DNA of 64,000 bases from an uncultured Erythrobacter sp. (GCA_947494705.1 CANLVN010000001.1:434001-498000), one strand, 5' to 3'; positions 52,877 to 62,335 are shown, numbered from the stretch's first letter. The notes: a model not told the origin generated them from the sequence alone. Translations and numbers: made by a program.

Positions 52877-52927
52877 CCGGAAAAATCTGCATTTACCCAT
52901 TTATTTCAATTAGATAAATGACTTGAA

Positions 52928-52942
52928 TGGTAGCGGAGGAGG
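52928..52942 (-). other. Attachment site within tRNA-Met 3' end
   Basis: TGGTAGCGGAGGAGG, identical to 41652-41666. It corresponds to the CCA end and last bases of the acceptor stem, so integration leaves the tRNA gene functional. Confidence 0.8.
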
Positions 52943-53004
52943 GACTTGAACCCCCGACACGCGGATTATGATTCCGCTGCTCTAACCACCTGAGCTACTC
53001 CGCC
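52928..53004 (-). tRNA. tRNA-Met (anticodon CAT)
   Basis: 77 nt with encoded CCA. On the minus strand it begins GGCGGAGTAGCTCAGG and has an anticodon stem GCGGA/TCCGC with loop ATCATAA, giving CAT; the T arm reads GGGGGTTCAAGTCCCTC. The acceptor arms pair (GGCGGAG with CTCCGCT, one G-T). Elongator Met is most likely; an Ile2 tRNA with lysidine-modified CAT cannot be excluded without determinants. It is the insertion site of the mobilizable element. Confidence 0.93.
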
Positions 53005-53103
53005 GCACCAAGCTCGCCGCGCCATTTGTCATGGGGCTTTTGCCTCGAGCGAGCGGCGCATTTAGTGCGCGGTTTGCGCCCGGTCAACCTGTCTTTCGCA
53101 GCT

Positions 53104-53760
53104 TTATCGGATGCTTTGGTTCATGCGCAATACCTTGACCGCCAGACTGCGATTGAAGGCGCGATCGACCGCCTTTCCGATTTCTGGCAGGCTCTGCGCC
53201 AACTGGCCCAGAGCGTCGCGGTCCAGCCGCGCGAGACGCATGTCCTGAGTCACCGTAACCGTCGCGCTCGCCTTGTCGCCCGAGACGTGGCTCATCTCGC
53301 CCAGAAACTCACCCGCGCCGCATTCGCTCACAATCGCAAGGTCGCGCTCGATCTCCGCGCGGCCACTGGCGATGTAGATCAGCGGTGGATCGGACTGGCC
53401 CTGACGGATGAGTTGTGAGCCCACCGGCATATCCTCCCACACCATCAGGTCGCGCAGGCGGTTTTGCTGCGCGGGCTCCTCGATTTTCATGACGTATTCG
53501 AACAGGTCGCGCTCTTCGGCGGTCATCACGCCCGAGCGCGCGCGGCGATAGAGAGCGTAGAGGCGCACGCCATTAATGATCGTGAACACGAGCGCCATTG
53601 CCAGACCGACTCCCAGTCCGTCGGCAAGCGCGAAATGGCCGATGGCGAGCAAGCCTGCTGCCAGTGCGACCAATCGGATCATGCGCACCTGATGCGGAAT
53701 GATGGCTCCTACAATCGCCACCCCTGCGAGCCATCCCAGCAATGATCCAATACTTTCCAT
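53104..53760 (-). CDS. Membrane protein with degenerate cyclic-nucleotide-binding domain
   Basis: Protein of 218 residues: three membrane helices in residues 1-70 and a CRP-like cNMP fold from about 90 to 205 (GSQLIRQGQSDPPLIYIASGRAEI and GEFLGEMSHVSGDKASATV). In the phosphate-binding cassette the conserved Pro-Arg pair is replaced (GDKAS), so cAMP binding is doubtful. Resembles Popeye-like bacterial proteins. First chromosomal gene after the tRNA. Function unknown. Confidence 0.85.
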   Translation of the reverse strand: MESIGSLLGWLAGVAIVGAIIPHQVRMIRLVALAAGLLAIGHFALADGLGVGLAMALVFTIINGVRLYALYRRARSGVMTAEERDLFEYVMKIEEPAQQNRLRDLMVWEDMPVGSQLIRQGQSDPPLIYIASGRAEIERDLAIVSECGAGEFLGEMSHVSGDKASATVTVTQDMRLARLDRDALGQLAQSLPEIGKAVDRAFNRSLAVKVLRMNQSIR

Positions 53761-53795
53761 GGATGCCCCCCTGCACCGTGACTTGGCGCGCTATA

Positions 53796-54314
53796 CTACA
53801 ATCGCTCGTTCCCGCGAAAGGGCATACGTTTCACCAGTTCCCAAGGCCCGCCGAGATAACGGTGCAGTTCCAAAGCGGGAAAGGTAAAGCGGCGATATTC
53901 GATCTCCGGAGCGAGCTGCGCCTGCAATGCGCGAGCATCGTCCTTGCTCACCTTGTTCTGGATCGTGATGTGCGGGCGCGGCTCGTGCAGGTCCTGATCG
54001 GTCAGGCTGCCCTTGAAATGGTCCGCGATCATAGCGCGCAAGCTGAGCAACGGCTCGCTCTGTAGCTTGATCGCAGTCCCCTTTCCCAAGTCCATGAGGC
54101 CGGCAATCTCAGCCTCCGGAGCAGCAAACTCGGCTGTTAAGCCTGGGATGAAGTCCTTCAATTCGTCGAGCAGCGACGGCGCAAAGGCGTGAAACATCGT
54201 GACATGGGCATGAAGGTGATTGCGCTCGGGCGGGAAGTGCTCCTTGCGCAGATTGTCGGCCCAACTGTGAATGTCGGGCGGAAGCGCGGCAGTGAGGATG
54301 AAAGGCTGGGGCAT
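53796..54314 (-). CDS. 2H phosphoesterase / 2'-5' RNA ligase family protein
   Basis: Protein of 172 residues with both catalytic HxT motifs of the 2H family: His37-Val-Thr39 in HLHAHVTMF and His115-Ile-Thr117 in EPRPHITIQNK. Such enzymes cleave or join 2',3'-cyclic phosphate or related RNA ends; the bacterial substrate is unsettled. ATG at 54314; it lies 14 bp after mltG on the same strand. Confidence 0.88.
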   Translation of the reverse strand: MPQPFILTAALPPDIHSWADNLRKEHFPPERNHLHAHVTMFHAFAPSLLDELKDFIPGLTAEFAAPEAEIAGLMDLGKGTAIKLQSEPLLSLRAMIADHFKGSLTDQDLHEPRPHITIQNKVSKDDARALQAQLAPEIEYRRFTFPALELHRYLGGPWELVKRMPFRGNERL

Positions 54315-54328
54315 CTCTATGCTTTAAA

Positions 54329-55297
54329 CTACTCCATTTCGCCGCGTTCCCGCCGCAGCTCGAACCAACGCCCGACCGCTTCGTTGTGCGCCTCGAGAGT
54401 CGCATTGAATTCGTGCCCACCGGTCCCGTCGGCAACCATGTAAAGGTAGTCGTGATCTTCGGGATTCAGCACCGCGGCAATGCTTTCGCGGCCCGGATTG
54501 GTGATCGGACCGCTGGGCAGGCCGGTCATGGTGTAGGTGTTGTAGTCGTTTACCGCCGCGATTTCCGATTGGCGGATACGACGGCCCAATGGCTTGCCCT
54601 TGGTGATCGGATAGATGATCGTCGGGTCGGCTTGAAGCATCATTCCGACCTCCAGCCTATTGGAATAGAGCCCCGCAACGGTCCCTCGTTCACCGGGGGT
54701 GCCGGTCTCTTTTTCGACGATCGAGGCAAGGACCAGTGCTTCGCGCATCGTATCGACCGCGATATTATCGCCGCGCTGCGCCCAGGCTTCCGCAAGATAG
54801 AGATCCATGGCCGCCTGCATCTGCTCGACCAGCTCGGAGCGTGGTTGACCGCGTTCGAAGGCATAGGTGTCGGGAAGGATCGACCCTTCGGCCGGCACGT
54901 CGATCTCGCCAGTCATCAAATCCTCCGCCATCAACCGCTCCCATACCAGCACCGAGGGCATGCCTTCGGGTATAGTGACGAAACGGCGGATGACATCGCC
55001 AGATTGGAACATGGTCAGCATGTCCTGCTGGCTCATGCCGGGGTCGAGCCGGAACTCTCCCGCCTGGATCGGATCGGAAGAACCGAACAGGCGTGCAGAT
55101 AGCAGGAAGCCATCTGCGGAAGTGATGTGCCCACCTTGTTCTAGGTTTTCGGCCACCGAGGTAAGCGAAGAGCCTGCCGGGATGAGAAACGGAGTCTCTT
55201 CCTCGACCTGCGCCTGTCCCAGGAATTGCGGTGCGACGACGAAGGCGGCGAGCGCCAGCGCTATTATGCCGACCAGCAGCAGACCCAGTTTCTTCAC
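54329..55297 (-). CDS. mltG: Endolytic murein transglycosylase MltG
   Basis: Inner-membrane YceG-family enzyme of 322 residues cutting nascent glycan strands to terminate elongation. N-terminal membrane helix (KKLGLLLVGIIALALAAFVV), LysM-like region, and catalytic domain with Glu in SIVEKETGTPGERGTVAGLY and the NTYTMTGLPSGPITNPG motif. GTG at 55297 lies just after the fabF stop and begins the helix; a longer ATG frame overlaps fabF. fabF-mltG adjacency is common in Alphaproteobacteria and other groups. Confidence 0.92.
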   Translation of the reverse strand: MKKLGLLLVGIIALALAAFVVAPQFLGQAQVEEETPFLIPAGSSLTSVAENLEQGGHITSADGFLLSARLFGSSDPIQAGEFRLDPGMSQQDMLTMFQSGDVIRRFVTIPEGMPSVLVWERLMAEDLMTGEIDVPAEGSILPDTYAFERGQPRSELVEQMQAAMDLYLAEAWAQRGDNIAVDTMREALVLASIVEKETGTPGERGTVAGLYSNRLEVGMMLQADPTIIYPITKGKPLGRRIRQSEIAAVNDYNTYTMTGLPSGPITNPGRESIAAVLNPEDHDYLYMVADGTGGHEFNATLEAHNEAVGRWFELRRERGEME

Positions 55298-55301
55298 GAG
55301 G

Positions 55302-56561
55302 TCAGTCGACCTTCTGCATAATGATCGAAGCGTTGGTCCCACCGAAGCCGAAGCTGTTGTTCAGCACCGCGCGCACTTCGCGTTCCTTGGCCTTCAGCGG
55401 CACTAGGTCGATGCCCTCGGTTCCTTCGTCAGGGTTGTGCAGGTTGAGGGTCGGAGGCACGATTTGGTCGCGCATGGCAAGGATACAGAACACTGCCTCG
55501 ACTGCGCCCGCGCCGCCCAGCAGGTGGCCGATTGCGCTTTTGGTCGAACTCATCGACGCGCCGGAGAGATCGTCGCCAAGCACGCGCTTCACGGCAGCGA
55601 GTTCAATTGTGTCGGCCATGGTAGAGGTGCCGTGGGCATTGACGTAATCGATGTCGCCTGGTCCCAGCCCCGCCTTCTTCAGCGCCATGCGCATCGCGAG
55701 TTCGGCGCCCCTGCCTTCGGGATGCGGAGCGGTGACGTGGTAGGCATCGCCCGACAGGCCGTATCCAGTGACCTCGGCATAGATGGTCGCACCGCGCGCC
55801 TTCGCACGTTCATATTCTTCAAGCACGACCACGCCCGCACCTTCGCCCATGACAAACCCGTCGCGGTCCTTGTCGTATGGACGGCTTGCCTCGGTCGGGC
55901 GATCGTTCATGCTGGTGTTGAGCGCGCGCGCCTGCGCGAAGCCGGCAATGCCGAGCGGATTGACAGTGCTTTCCGCCCCGCCCGCAAGCATGACGTCTGC
56001 GTCGTCCATCGCGATCATGCGCGCGGCATCCCCAATAGAATGCGCTCCGGTCGAGCATGCGGTTACAACTGCGTGGTTTGGCCCCATGAAGCCGTACTTG
56101 ATCTGCACCTGCCCCGTGACGAGATTGATGAGACGACCGTGAACGAAGTGCGGGCTGACCCTGCCCGGCCCGCGCTCATGCAGGTTGACGCTCTCTATCT
56201 CGATCCCCGGCAGCCCGCCGATGCCCGCACCGATGGAGCAGCCCACGCGCTCTTTCTCTTCATCGGTGAGGTCAATGAGACCGGCATGTTCGATTGCCTG
56301 TCCGGCTGCGTCGATACCGTAGACGATGAAGGGGTCGACCTGACGCTGAATCTTGTGATCCACGCGCTTGTCGGCATCGAAGCCCCAAGGGTGGTCCTTC
56401 CCCTTCACCTCGCAGGCGATGGTCGCCTTGTGACCTGTCGTATCGAACCGCGTGATCTGTCCTGCGCCGCTTTCGCCTGCGATCAGGTTCTTCCACGAGG
56501 TTTCGACATCCCCACCCAAAGGCGTGACAAGGCCAAGTCCGGTTACGACAACGCGGCGCAT
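55302..56561 (-). CDS. fabF: 3-oxoacyl-[acyl-carrier-protein] synthase II
   Basis: Condensing enzyme of fatty acid elongation, 419 residues, normal length. Catalytic Cys169 in VTACSTGAHSIGDA, with His in NAHGTST and His in KSAIGHLLGGAGA completing the triad. ATG at 56561 starts MRRVVVTGLGLVTPLG, the standard N-terminus. Lies downstream of acpP with a hairpin between, and just ahead of mltG. Confidence 0.96.
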   Translation of the reverse strand: MRRVVVTGLGLVTPLGGDVETSWKNLIAGESGAGQITRFDTTGHKATIACEVKGKDHPWGFDADKRVDHKIQRQVDPFIVYGIDAAGQAIEHAGLIDLTDEEKERVGCSIGAGIGGLPGIEIESVNLHERGPGRVSPHFVHGRLINLVTGQVQIKYGFMGPNHAVVTACSTGAHSIGDAARMIAMDDADVMLAGGAESTVNPLGIAGFAQARALNTSMNDRPTEASRPYDKDRDGFVMGEGAGVVVLEEYERAKARGATIYAEVTGYGLSGDAYHVTAPHPEGRGAELAMRMALKKAGLGPGDIDYVNAHGTSTMADTIELAAVKRVLGDDLSGASMSSTKSAIGHLLGGAGAVEAVFCILAMRDQIVPPTLNLHNPDEGTEGIDLVPLKAKEREVRAVLNNSFGFGGTNASIIMQKVD

Positions 56562-56623
56562 TCATATTCTCCACTGGCCCCTATCGTAAGCGGGGCGAGA
56601 AATCAGGCAGTCTACAAAGACTA

Positions 56624-56661
56624 CAGGCCCGAGCGCCCTTTATGTAAGGGCTCCGGGCCTG
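56624..56661 (-). terminator. Hairpin between acpP and fabF (partial terminator or attenuator)
   Basis: Inverted repeat with arms of about 16 bp (CAGGCCCG..CCCTT and AAGGG..CGGGCCTG) and a 5-nt loop, 38 bp after the acpP stop. On the acpP strand a T-containing but not pure T tract follows. This may let acpP be transcribed far more than fabF, as expected for ACP abundance. Confidence 0.6.
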
Positions 56662-56699
56662 TCGGTCAGTTGCCCGCCGAAACGAGCAATCTGGGGCGA

Positions 56700-56936
56700 T
56701 TAGCCCTTATGTTCTTCGATGAACTTGGTTGCATCGCCAACGGTTGCGATCTTTTCAGCCGCATCGTCGGGAATTTCCACGCCAAACTCTTCTTCGAAAG
56801 CCATGACGAGTTCGACGATGTCGAGGCTGTCTGCCCCCAGATCGTCGATGAAGCTTGCATCCTGGGTGACCTTGTCACCTTCGACGCCGAGATGCTCGAC
56901 GACAATTTTCTGCACGCGGTCGGCAGTATCGCTCAT
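56700..56936 (-). CDS. acpP: Acyl carrier protein
   Basis: Small acidic carrier of 78 residues. Ser37 in [14 protein letters not shown] receives the 4'-phosphopantetheine. ATG at 56936 begins [18 protein letters not shown]; a longer in-frame start at 57140 is rejected because it has no family similarity. Followed by fabF on the same strand. The 270-bp gap upstream (56937-57206) holds its promoter and that of the divergent stress-type gene. Confidence 0.97.
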   Translation of the reverse strand: MSDTADRVQKIVVEHLGVEGDKVTQDASFIDDLGADSLDIVELVMAFEEEFGVEIPDDAAEKIATVGDATKFIEEHKG

Positions 56937-57206
56937 GTTTGTCCCTCTTGTCCTGGGGTGTTGAAACTGATGGCTTGGCCCTAAAGGTCGGTTCGATTGA
57001 GCGCAAGTCAAGATCGTGACCTTGGCAGGCTTTGGCTCGGTGAAGCTATTACGCCCCATAGATGCAGCATGGTCCAGCTGAATTGCAGAGGATGCATCAT
57101 TTGCGTTCGGTCGCACTCCCCATACGCCGAGAGGTTTCAAACGCCGGACCCAAGCCGCACTTCGTCCGTTGGTTCCATATACTATTGGAAAAAAAGGAAT
57201 TTAACG

Positions 57207-57638
57207 ATGGCTACCAGCACATTCAAATCGCTCACTGACACGACTTTCGACTCGGTCGCAGGCTATCGCAAGGCATCTGAGAAAGCAGACAGCGCCCAGC
57301 TTACGCAAGCGCTCGAGCGTCGTGCACAGCAACGTGAAAAGACGCTCAACCAGATGAACGCGGAACTTCAGCGTCAGGGCGACGAACTCGTGACCAAGGG
57401 TTCAGTTAGCGGCGGCGCGCACCGTCTTTGGACCGACATCACCGACATGTTCGAAAATGGCAACGAAGCCGCAGCCGAGCGCGTCGAGGAAGGCGAAGAC
57501 CACATCAAGAGCGAATTCAAGAGCGCGCTCGACGACGATGATCTCGCACCGCAGGAACGCGCAGTCGTACAGCAGTGTTATGCGGAAATCTGCGAAGGCG
57601 AACGTTTCGGCGACATGATCGAGCGTCAATACGACTAA
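57207..57638 (+). CDS. PA2169/DUF2383 family four-helix-bundle protein
   Basis: Protein of 143 residues (ATG 57207; longer frame rejected). Helical, with KSLTDTTFDSVAGYRKASEKA, the HRLWTDITD motif and APQERAVVQQCYAEICEGE, matching the DUF2383 group, ferritin-like four-helix proteins of unclear role, often stress-induced. A strong hairpin terminator follows. Confidence 0.85.
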   Translation: MATSTFKSLTDTTFDSVAGYRKASEKADSAQLTQALERRAQQREKTLNQMNAELQRQGDELVTKGSVSGGAHRLWTDITDMFENGNEAAAERVEEGEDHIKSEFKSALDDDDLAPQERAVVQQCYAEICEGERFGDMIERQYD

Positions 57639-57663
57639 CTTCGGGAACGCAAAACGCATCAAA

Positions 57664-57694
57664 GGGCGCGGAAGGTGACTTCCGCGCCCTTTTT
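57664..57694 (+). terminator. Intrinsic terminator, probably bidirectional
   Basis: GGGCGCGGAAG-GTGA-CTTCCGCGCCC followed by TTTTT. It ends the DUF2383 gene. Three A residues precede the left arm, so it may also act weakly for aspS, whose stop is at 57698 on the other strand. Confidence 0.9.
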
Positions 57695-57697
57695 GCG

Positions 57698-59509
57698 TCA
57701 TCTATCGGCGACAATACCGGGCTTGGGCTCGGCCTTCTGGGCAGGTTCTACGAGGCGGAGATGAAGCTCGCGCAATTGGGCCGGGGTTGCCTTTGATGGA
57801 GCGCCCATCATCAGGTCCTCACCCTTCTGATTCATCGGGAAGGCGATGACCTCGCGGATCGCTTCCTCTCCAGCGAGCAGCATCACGATGCGATCGATCC
57901 CCGGTGCCGAGCCACCATGTGGCGGTGCGCCAAGCTTGAATGCCTCGATCATTCCGGAGAATTCGGCATCGACCGTTGCCTTGTCGTAGCCCGCAATTTC
58001 GAACGCCTTGTACATGATTTCCGGCTTGTGGTTCCGGATCGCGCCCGAGCTCAGTTCATAACCGTTGCAAACGATGTCGTATTGCCACGCCTTGATCTCG
58101 AGCGGGTCCATCGTCTCCAATGCTTCCATCTCGCCTTGCGGCATCGAGAAGGGATTGTGGCTGAAGTCCACCTTCTTGGCGTCCTCGTCATATTCGTACA
58201 TCGGGAAATCGACGATCCAGCAGAACTTGAAGCAATCTGGTTCGATCAGATCGAGTTGTTCGGCGACCTGCGTGCGCGCCGCGCCCGCCAGTTTTGCGGC
58301 CTCCTTTTCCTTGCCAGCGGCAAAGAACAGACCATCGTCGGGACCAAGGCCCAACTCGTTATAGAGCTGTTCCATGCGCTCCGGCCCGTGGTTCTTGGCG
58401 ATCGGTCCGCCGAACTCGCCGCCTTTACGGGTGACATAGCCCAGCCCGGCAAAGCCTTCCGAGCGTGCCCAGTTGTTCATGTCGTCGAAGAACTTGCGGC
58501 TCTTCTCGTTAGTTTTCGGAGCCGGAACGACGCGCACAACCCCGCCGCCGCCGACGATCTTCTCGAACAGGCCAAAGCCCGATTTCTCGAAGTGGCTTGT
58601 CACGTCGCTGATGATCAGCGGGTTGCGCAGGTCCGGCTTGTCGCTGCCGTATTTCAGCATAGCTTCGGCATAGGGGATGCGCGGGAATTCACCCGACTTG
58701 GTGACGGTCTTGCCGCCCGAGAATTCTTCAAACACGCCCGCGAGTACCGGCTCCAGCGCCTGGAACACGTCTTCCTGCGTGACGAAACTCATTTCGAAGT
58801 CGAGCTGGTAGAACTCGAGACTGCGGTCGGCGCGCAAGTCTTCGTCGCGGAAGCACGGCGCGATCTGGAAATAGCGGTCGAAGCCCGAGACCATCAGCAT
58901 CTGCTTGAACATCTGCGGCGCCTGCGGGAGCGCGTAGAAGCTGTTGGGATGCATCCGGCTGGGCACGAGGAAGTCACGCGCGCCTTCGGGGCTGGATGCG
59001 GTCAGGATCGGGGTCTGGAACTCGGTAAAGCCCTGCCCGATCATGCGCTGGCGCAGCGAGGTGATGACCTGCGAGCGCAGCATGATGTTGCGATGCATGA
59101 CGTCACGGCGCAGGTCGAGGAAGCGGTACTTGAGCCGGATATGCTCGGGATATTCCTCCCCGCTCGCAACCGGCATCGGCAACTCGTCCGCGGCACTCTG
59201 CACCGTGATAGAGCGCGCAAAAATCTCGATCTCTCCCGTGGGAAGATCGCTGTTCACGGTTTCGGGCGTACGCGCCTTCACCTCGCCATCAATGGTCACC
59301 ACCGATTCGGTCCGAAGCTTTTCGAGCACCGGCAAAGCTGGCGAATCCTCATCCGCAACGATCTGTGTGATGCCGTAATGATCGCGCAGATCGACGAACA
59401 AAACCCCGCCATGATCGCGAATGCGGGACATCCAGCCCGACAGGCGGACGGTTTCACCGACATTTTCTGCGGAAAGCTGTGCGCAAGTGTGGGTACGATA
59501 GGCGTGCAT
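57698..59509 (-). CDS. aspS: Aspartyl-tRNA synthetase
   Basis: Class II synthetase of 603 residues, bacterial type. N-terminal OB fold ([26 protein letters not shown], in part), motif 2 with [18 protein letters not shown], the GAD-type insertion about 300-420 and motif 3 [13 protein letters not shown] near the C-terminus. In many Alphaproteobacteria the enzyme is non-discriminating and also charges tRNA-Asn; whether that applies depends on gatCAB and asnS elsewhere. ATG at 59509. Confidence 0.97.
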   Translation of the reverse strand: MHAYRTHTCAQLSAENVGETVRLSGWMSRIRDHGGVLFVDLRDHYGITQIVADEDSPALPVLEKLRTESVVTIDGEVKARTPETVNSDLPTGEIEIFARSITVQSAADELPMPVASGEEYPEHIRLKYRFLDLRRDVMHRNIMLRSQVITSLRQRMIGQGFTEFQTPILTASSPEGARDFLVPSRMHPNSFYALPQAPQMFKQMLMVSGFDRYFQIAPCFRDEDLRADRSLEFYQLDFEMSFVTQEDVFQALEPVLAGVFEEFSGGKTVTKSGEFPRIPYAEAMLKYGSDKPDLRNPLIISDVTSHFEKSGFGLFEKIVGGGGVVRVVPAPKTNEKSRKFFDDMNNWARSEGFAGLGYVTRKGGEFGGPIAKNHGPERMEQLYNELGLGPDDGLFFAAGKEKEAAKLAGAARTQVAEQLDLIEPDCFKFCWIVDFPMYEYDEDAKKVDFSHNPFSMPQGEMEALETMDPLEIKAWQYDIVCNGYELSSGAIRNHKPEIMYKAFEIAGYDKATVDAEFSGMIEAFKLGAPPHGGSAPGIDRIVMLLAGEEAIREVIAFPMNQKGEDLMMGAPSKATPAQLRELHLRLVEPAQKAEPKPGIVADR

Positions 59510-59697
59510 TGAATATCTTGTCCTGCTTAGGTGTATGGCGCTAAGGCGCGCTCATCCGTGGGGCGGTCGACGCCCCGCATTTCTAGCGCGCGCTAACAGG
59601 GCATGGCCTGCATTTTGTCAAGTCGCGCACCTCTCACTTGCAATGGCCCCATGCGGGCCGAGAGCGGCACTCCGCTCATAGATATGAAACGACAGAC

Positions 59698-60900
59698 ATG
59701 AAGATACACGACCTGATTACCACTAGCGAGGCCCTTGCCGATCTGTGCGAGCGGCTGGCGAAATCCGAATTCGTCGCGGTCGACACGGAGTTCATGCGCG
59801 AGAACACCTATTGGCCGGAACTGTGCCTGGTGCAAATCGCCAACACCGAAGAGGCCGCCGCTATTGATCCGCTCGCCGACGGTATCGACCTGAAGCCGCT
59901 GCTCGACCTGATGTGTGAAAACGAGGATGTCCTGAAGGTCTTCCACGCGGGTGGCCAGGATGTCGAAATCATCGTCAACCTGACGGGCAAGACCCCCTTC
60001 CCCATATTCGACACGCAAATCGCCATGATGGCGATCAGTCAGTCCGAACAGATCGGCTATGCCAATCTCGTCGATCACTGGCTCAATATCCAGATCGACA
60101 AGGGAGCGCGCTTCACCGACTGGAGTCGCCGCCCGCTGACCGACCGGCAGATCGAATATGCGATCGGAGACGTGACGCACCTGTCGAAGATCTTTCCCAA
60201 AATGCTCAAGAAGCTCATCAAAACCGGGCGCGGCGCATGGCTCGATGCGGAGATGGAGAAGCTAGCCGATCCCACCAACTACATCGTCGATCCCGACCAG
60301 AGCTGGAAGCGCATCCGTTCGCCCGGTCGCAACCCGCAGGTGCTCGGCCGCCTGAAGGCACTCGGCGCATGGCGCGAGGGCGAGGCGCAGCACAAAAACA
60401 TCCCGCGCGGGCGCATCATGCGTGATGAAACGCTCGCCGACATCGCCAGCCACCCGCCCAAAAAACAGGCCGATCTTGCCAAGGTGCGCGGCCTGTCCGC
60501 TTCGTGGAAGGACAACGATATCGGCAAGCGCATGATGAAAGTCATTGGCGAGGCCGAGCCCCTTCCCAAGGAAGAGATGCCGGAAAAGATGAAGCGCGGT
60601 GCTCCGCTGGGTCGCGAAGGCGCGCTGGTCGCGGATCTGTTGAAGCTTCTACTGAAAATTCGCGCGCGGGAAATTGACGTCGCCGCACGCCTTCTCACCC
60701 GCGCCGACGAAATGGAATCGCTCGCCGCCGGGGTGCGCAAGTTGAAGGTCCTGGAAGGCTGGCGCTACGACGTATTCGGCAAGGATGCGCTCGAGCTCGT
60801 CGAAGGCAAGCTCGCCTTCGCGGTCAAGGATGGCAAATTGACCATGACCCATATCGACGACATGCAGGCGAGCATGGAAGAATCGCTGGCTGCGGAGTGA
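59698..60900 (+). CDS. rnd: Ribonuclease D
   Basis: 3'-5' exoribonuclease for tRNA maturation, 400 residues. DEDD exonuclease residues Asp29 and Glu31 in VAVDTEFMRE, Asp88 in HAGGQDVEI and Asp in YAIGDVTHL; an HRDC domain lies around 210-290. Start at 59698 begins MKIHDLITTSEALADLC; an upstream in-frame ATG (59638) is rejected. Followed seven bases later by an oxyR-like gene on the same strand. Confidence 0.95.
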   Translation: MKIHDLITTSEALADLCERLAKSEFVAVDTEFMRENTYWPELCLVQIANTEEAAAIDPLADGIDLKPLLDLMCENEDVLKVFHAGGQDVEIIVNLTGKTPFPIFDTQIAMMAISQSEQIGYANLVDHWLNIQIDKGARFTDWSRRPLTDRQIEYAIGDVTHLSKIFPKMLKKLIKTGRGAWLDAEMEKLADPTNYIVDPDQSWKRIRSPGRNPQVLGRLKALGAWREGEAQHKNIPRGRIMRDETLADIASHPPKKQADLAKVRGLSASWKDNDIGKRMMKVIGEAEPLPKEEMPEKMKRGAPLGREGALVADLLKLLLKIRAREIDVAARLLTRADEMESLAAGVRKLKVLEGWRYDVFGKDALELVEGKLAFAVKDGKLTMTHIDDMQASMEESLAAE

Positions 60901-60907
60901 TCGCGGC

Positions 60908-61816
60908 GTGAGCACCTACCTGCCCACTATCAAGCAGCTGCAATATCTCGTTGCGTTATACGAGCATGGCCATTTCGGACGTGCGGCAGATGCGAGCTTC
61001 GTTTCGCAATCGACGCTCTCGGCAGGGATACGCGAACTGGAATCGCTGCTGGGCGTCACCTTGGTCGAGCGTTCGCGCCGCGTGGTGCGTTTCACCGCGC
61101 TGGGCGAACAGGTGGTGGCCAAGGCGAACAAATTGCTGCGCGAGGCAGAGGAACTCTCGGATCTGGTTCAGGCGGCCGGCAAACCGCTTTCCGGTCAGCT
61201 CCGCATGAGCGTCATACCGACTATCGCACCCTTCATGATTCCGCGCCTGTTGCCCCGGCTTCGGAAAGAGCGTCCCGACCTTGAATTGATGCTGCGCGAG
61301 GAGACGAGCGCAGATGCCATGGAGAGCCTCCAGCATGGGCGCGCCGATTGCGTGCTACTCGCTCTGCCGTTCGATACGGGCGAGGCGGACTGGGTTCATA
61401 TCGCCGACGACCGCCTTTTCGTAGCCTTCCCGAAGGACGACCCGCGCGATCCCCCTGCCGCGATCCCGCCCGAAATGATCGAGCCCGCCATTCAGGGAGG
61501 GCGCCTGTTGCTGCTCGAAGACGGCCACTGCCTGCGCGATCATGCGCTAGCGGCATGCAACCGATCCGAACTGCGCGCGAGCGCCAGCATGATCGGGACG
61601 AGCCTGCACACGCTGGTTCAGATGGTAGACCACAACCTCGGACTCACCATGCTGCCGGAAATGGCGATCGACGCGGGTATCCTGACCGGAACAGAGGTCG
61701 TCGCGCGACCGGTCGAGAGTGAATCCGCAAAGCGCGAGATCGTGCTGGTCTGGCGCAAGAATTCACCGCGAGAGGCGGACTTCCAGTTGCTGGCGGACGA
61801 GCTTAGGGCAGGTTAA
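60908..61816 (+). CDS. oxyR: OxyR-type LysR regulator of peroxide response
   Basis: LysR-type regulator of 302 residues with GTG start. Winged HTH at about 8-65 (KQLQYLVALYEHGHFGRAAD). Cys208 in LEDGHCLRD and Cys217 are nine residues apart, as Cys199 and Cys208 of E. coli OxyR, the peroxide-sensing pair, and TSLHTLVQMVDHNLGLTMLP is the matching downstream motif. Probably cotranscribed with rnd. No catalase gene is adjacent in the window. Confidence 0.93.
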   Translation: MSTYLPTIKQLQYLVALYEHGHFGRAADASFVSQSTLSAGIRELESLLGVTLVERSRRVVRFTALGEQVVAKANKLLREAEELSDLVQAAGKPLSGQLRMSVIPTIAPFMIPRLLPRLRKERPDLELMLREETSADAMESLQHGRADCVLLALPFDTGEADWVHIADDRLFVAFPKDDPRDPPAAIPPEMIEPAIQGGRLLLLEDGHCLRDHALAACNRSELRASASMIGTSLHTLVQMVDHNLGLTMLPEMAIDAGILTGTEVVARPVESESAKREIVLVWRKNSPREADFQLLADELRAG

Positions 61817-61849
61817 GCTCCCATAGTTCGTCTCGATGTGGGGGTATCG

Positions 61850-62335
61850 ATGGAATTGCTGAGAATTATCCTTCTTTGGTTCGCCGTCATTTCGGTAGGC
61901 CTTATGGCGGGAGTCTATTTCACCTTCTCGACCTTCGTCATGCGCTCACTCGACGCGATCGAAGCTCCTGCTGGCATGATCGCCATGCAATCCATCAACC
62001 GCGTAATCCTCCGATCCGTTTTCCTTCCGATCTTCTTTCTGAGTACCGCGGCCTGCGCAATTCTTGCCGGTATGGCGCTGTTGGACCTTTCCGCCCCCGG
62101 CGCGCCTTGGATTTTGATCGGGAGCGTCCTGTACGTCGTGGGCATGTTCGCGGTTACGGTCGCAGGCAATGTTCCGCTCAACAATCGGCTCGATACAGTA
62201 TCGGCCGATACTGCAGAGGGCGCTGAGATGTGGCGGGAATACCTGGATCGCTGGACCCTATGGAACCACGCGCGCACAATTTCGTGCACCGTGTCGCTGG
62301 CGTTGCTTGTGCTCGGGTTGAGCGTTCGCATTTAG
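61850..62335 (+). CDS. DUF1772-family small membrane protein
   Basis: Membrane protein of 161 residues with four helices. GNVPLNNRLD and WTLWNHARTISC are the family signatures (DUF1772, including fungal anthrone-oxygenase-like proteins). ATG at 61850 with GGGGG ahead is preferred; a GTG four codons earlier is possible. Function unknown in bacteria. Confidence 0.85.
   Translation: MELLRIILLWFAVISVGLMAGVYFTFSTFVMRSLDAIEAPAGMIAMQSINRVILRSVFLPIFFLSTAACAILAGMALLDLSAPGAPWILIGSVLYVVGMFAVTVAGNVPLNNRLDTVSADTAEGAEMWREYLDRWTLWNHARTISCTVSLALLVLGLSVRI

Larger units (their letters stand above)
41652..52927. mobile_element. Integrative mobilizable element in tRNA-Met
   Basis: About 11.3 kb bounded by 15-bp direct repeats, with integrase, excisionase-like and AlpA genes at the left end, a Ti-type relaxase with two accessory transfer proteins and a candidate oriT, a toxin-antitoxin pair, a J-domain cargo protein and two unknown genes. 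There is no mating-pair T4SS and no coupling protein, so transfer would need a helper. All expected ends are present, and the genes look intact, in contrast to the neighbouring relic. Confidence 0.82.

Noticed and set aside
55437..56984. Plus-strand open frame of 515 codons across fabF and acpP
   Set aside because: Antisense of two housekeeping genes with intact catalytic residues.
57917..59512. Plus-strand open frame of 531 codons opposite aspS
   Set aside because: Antisense shadow caused by high GC and codon bias.
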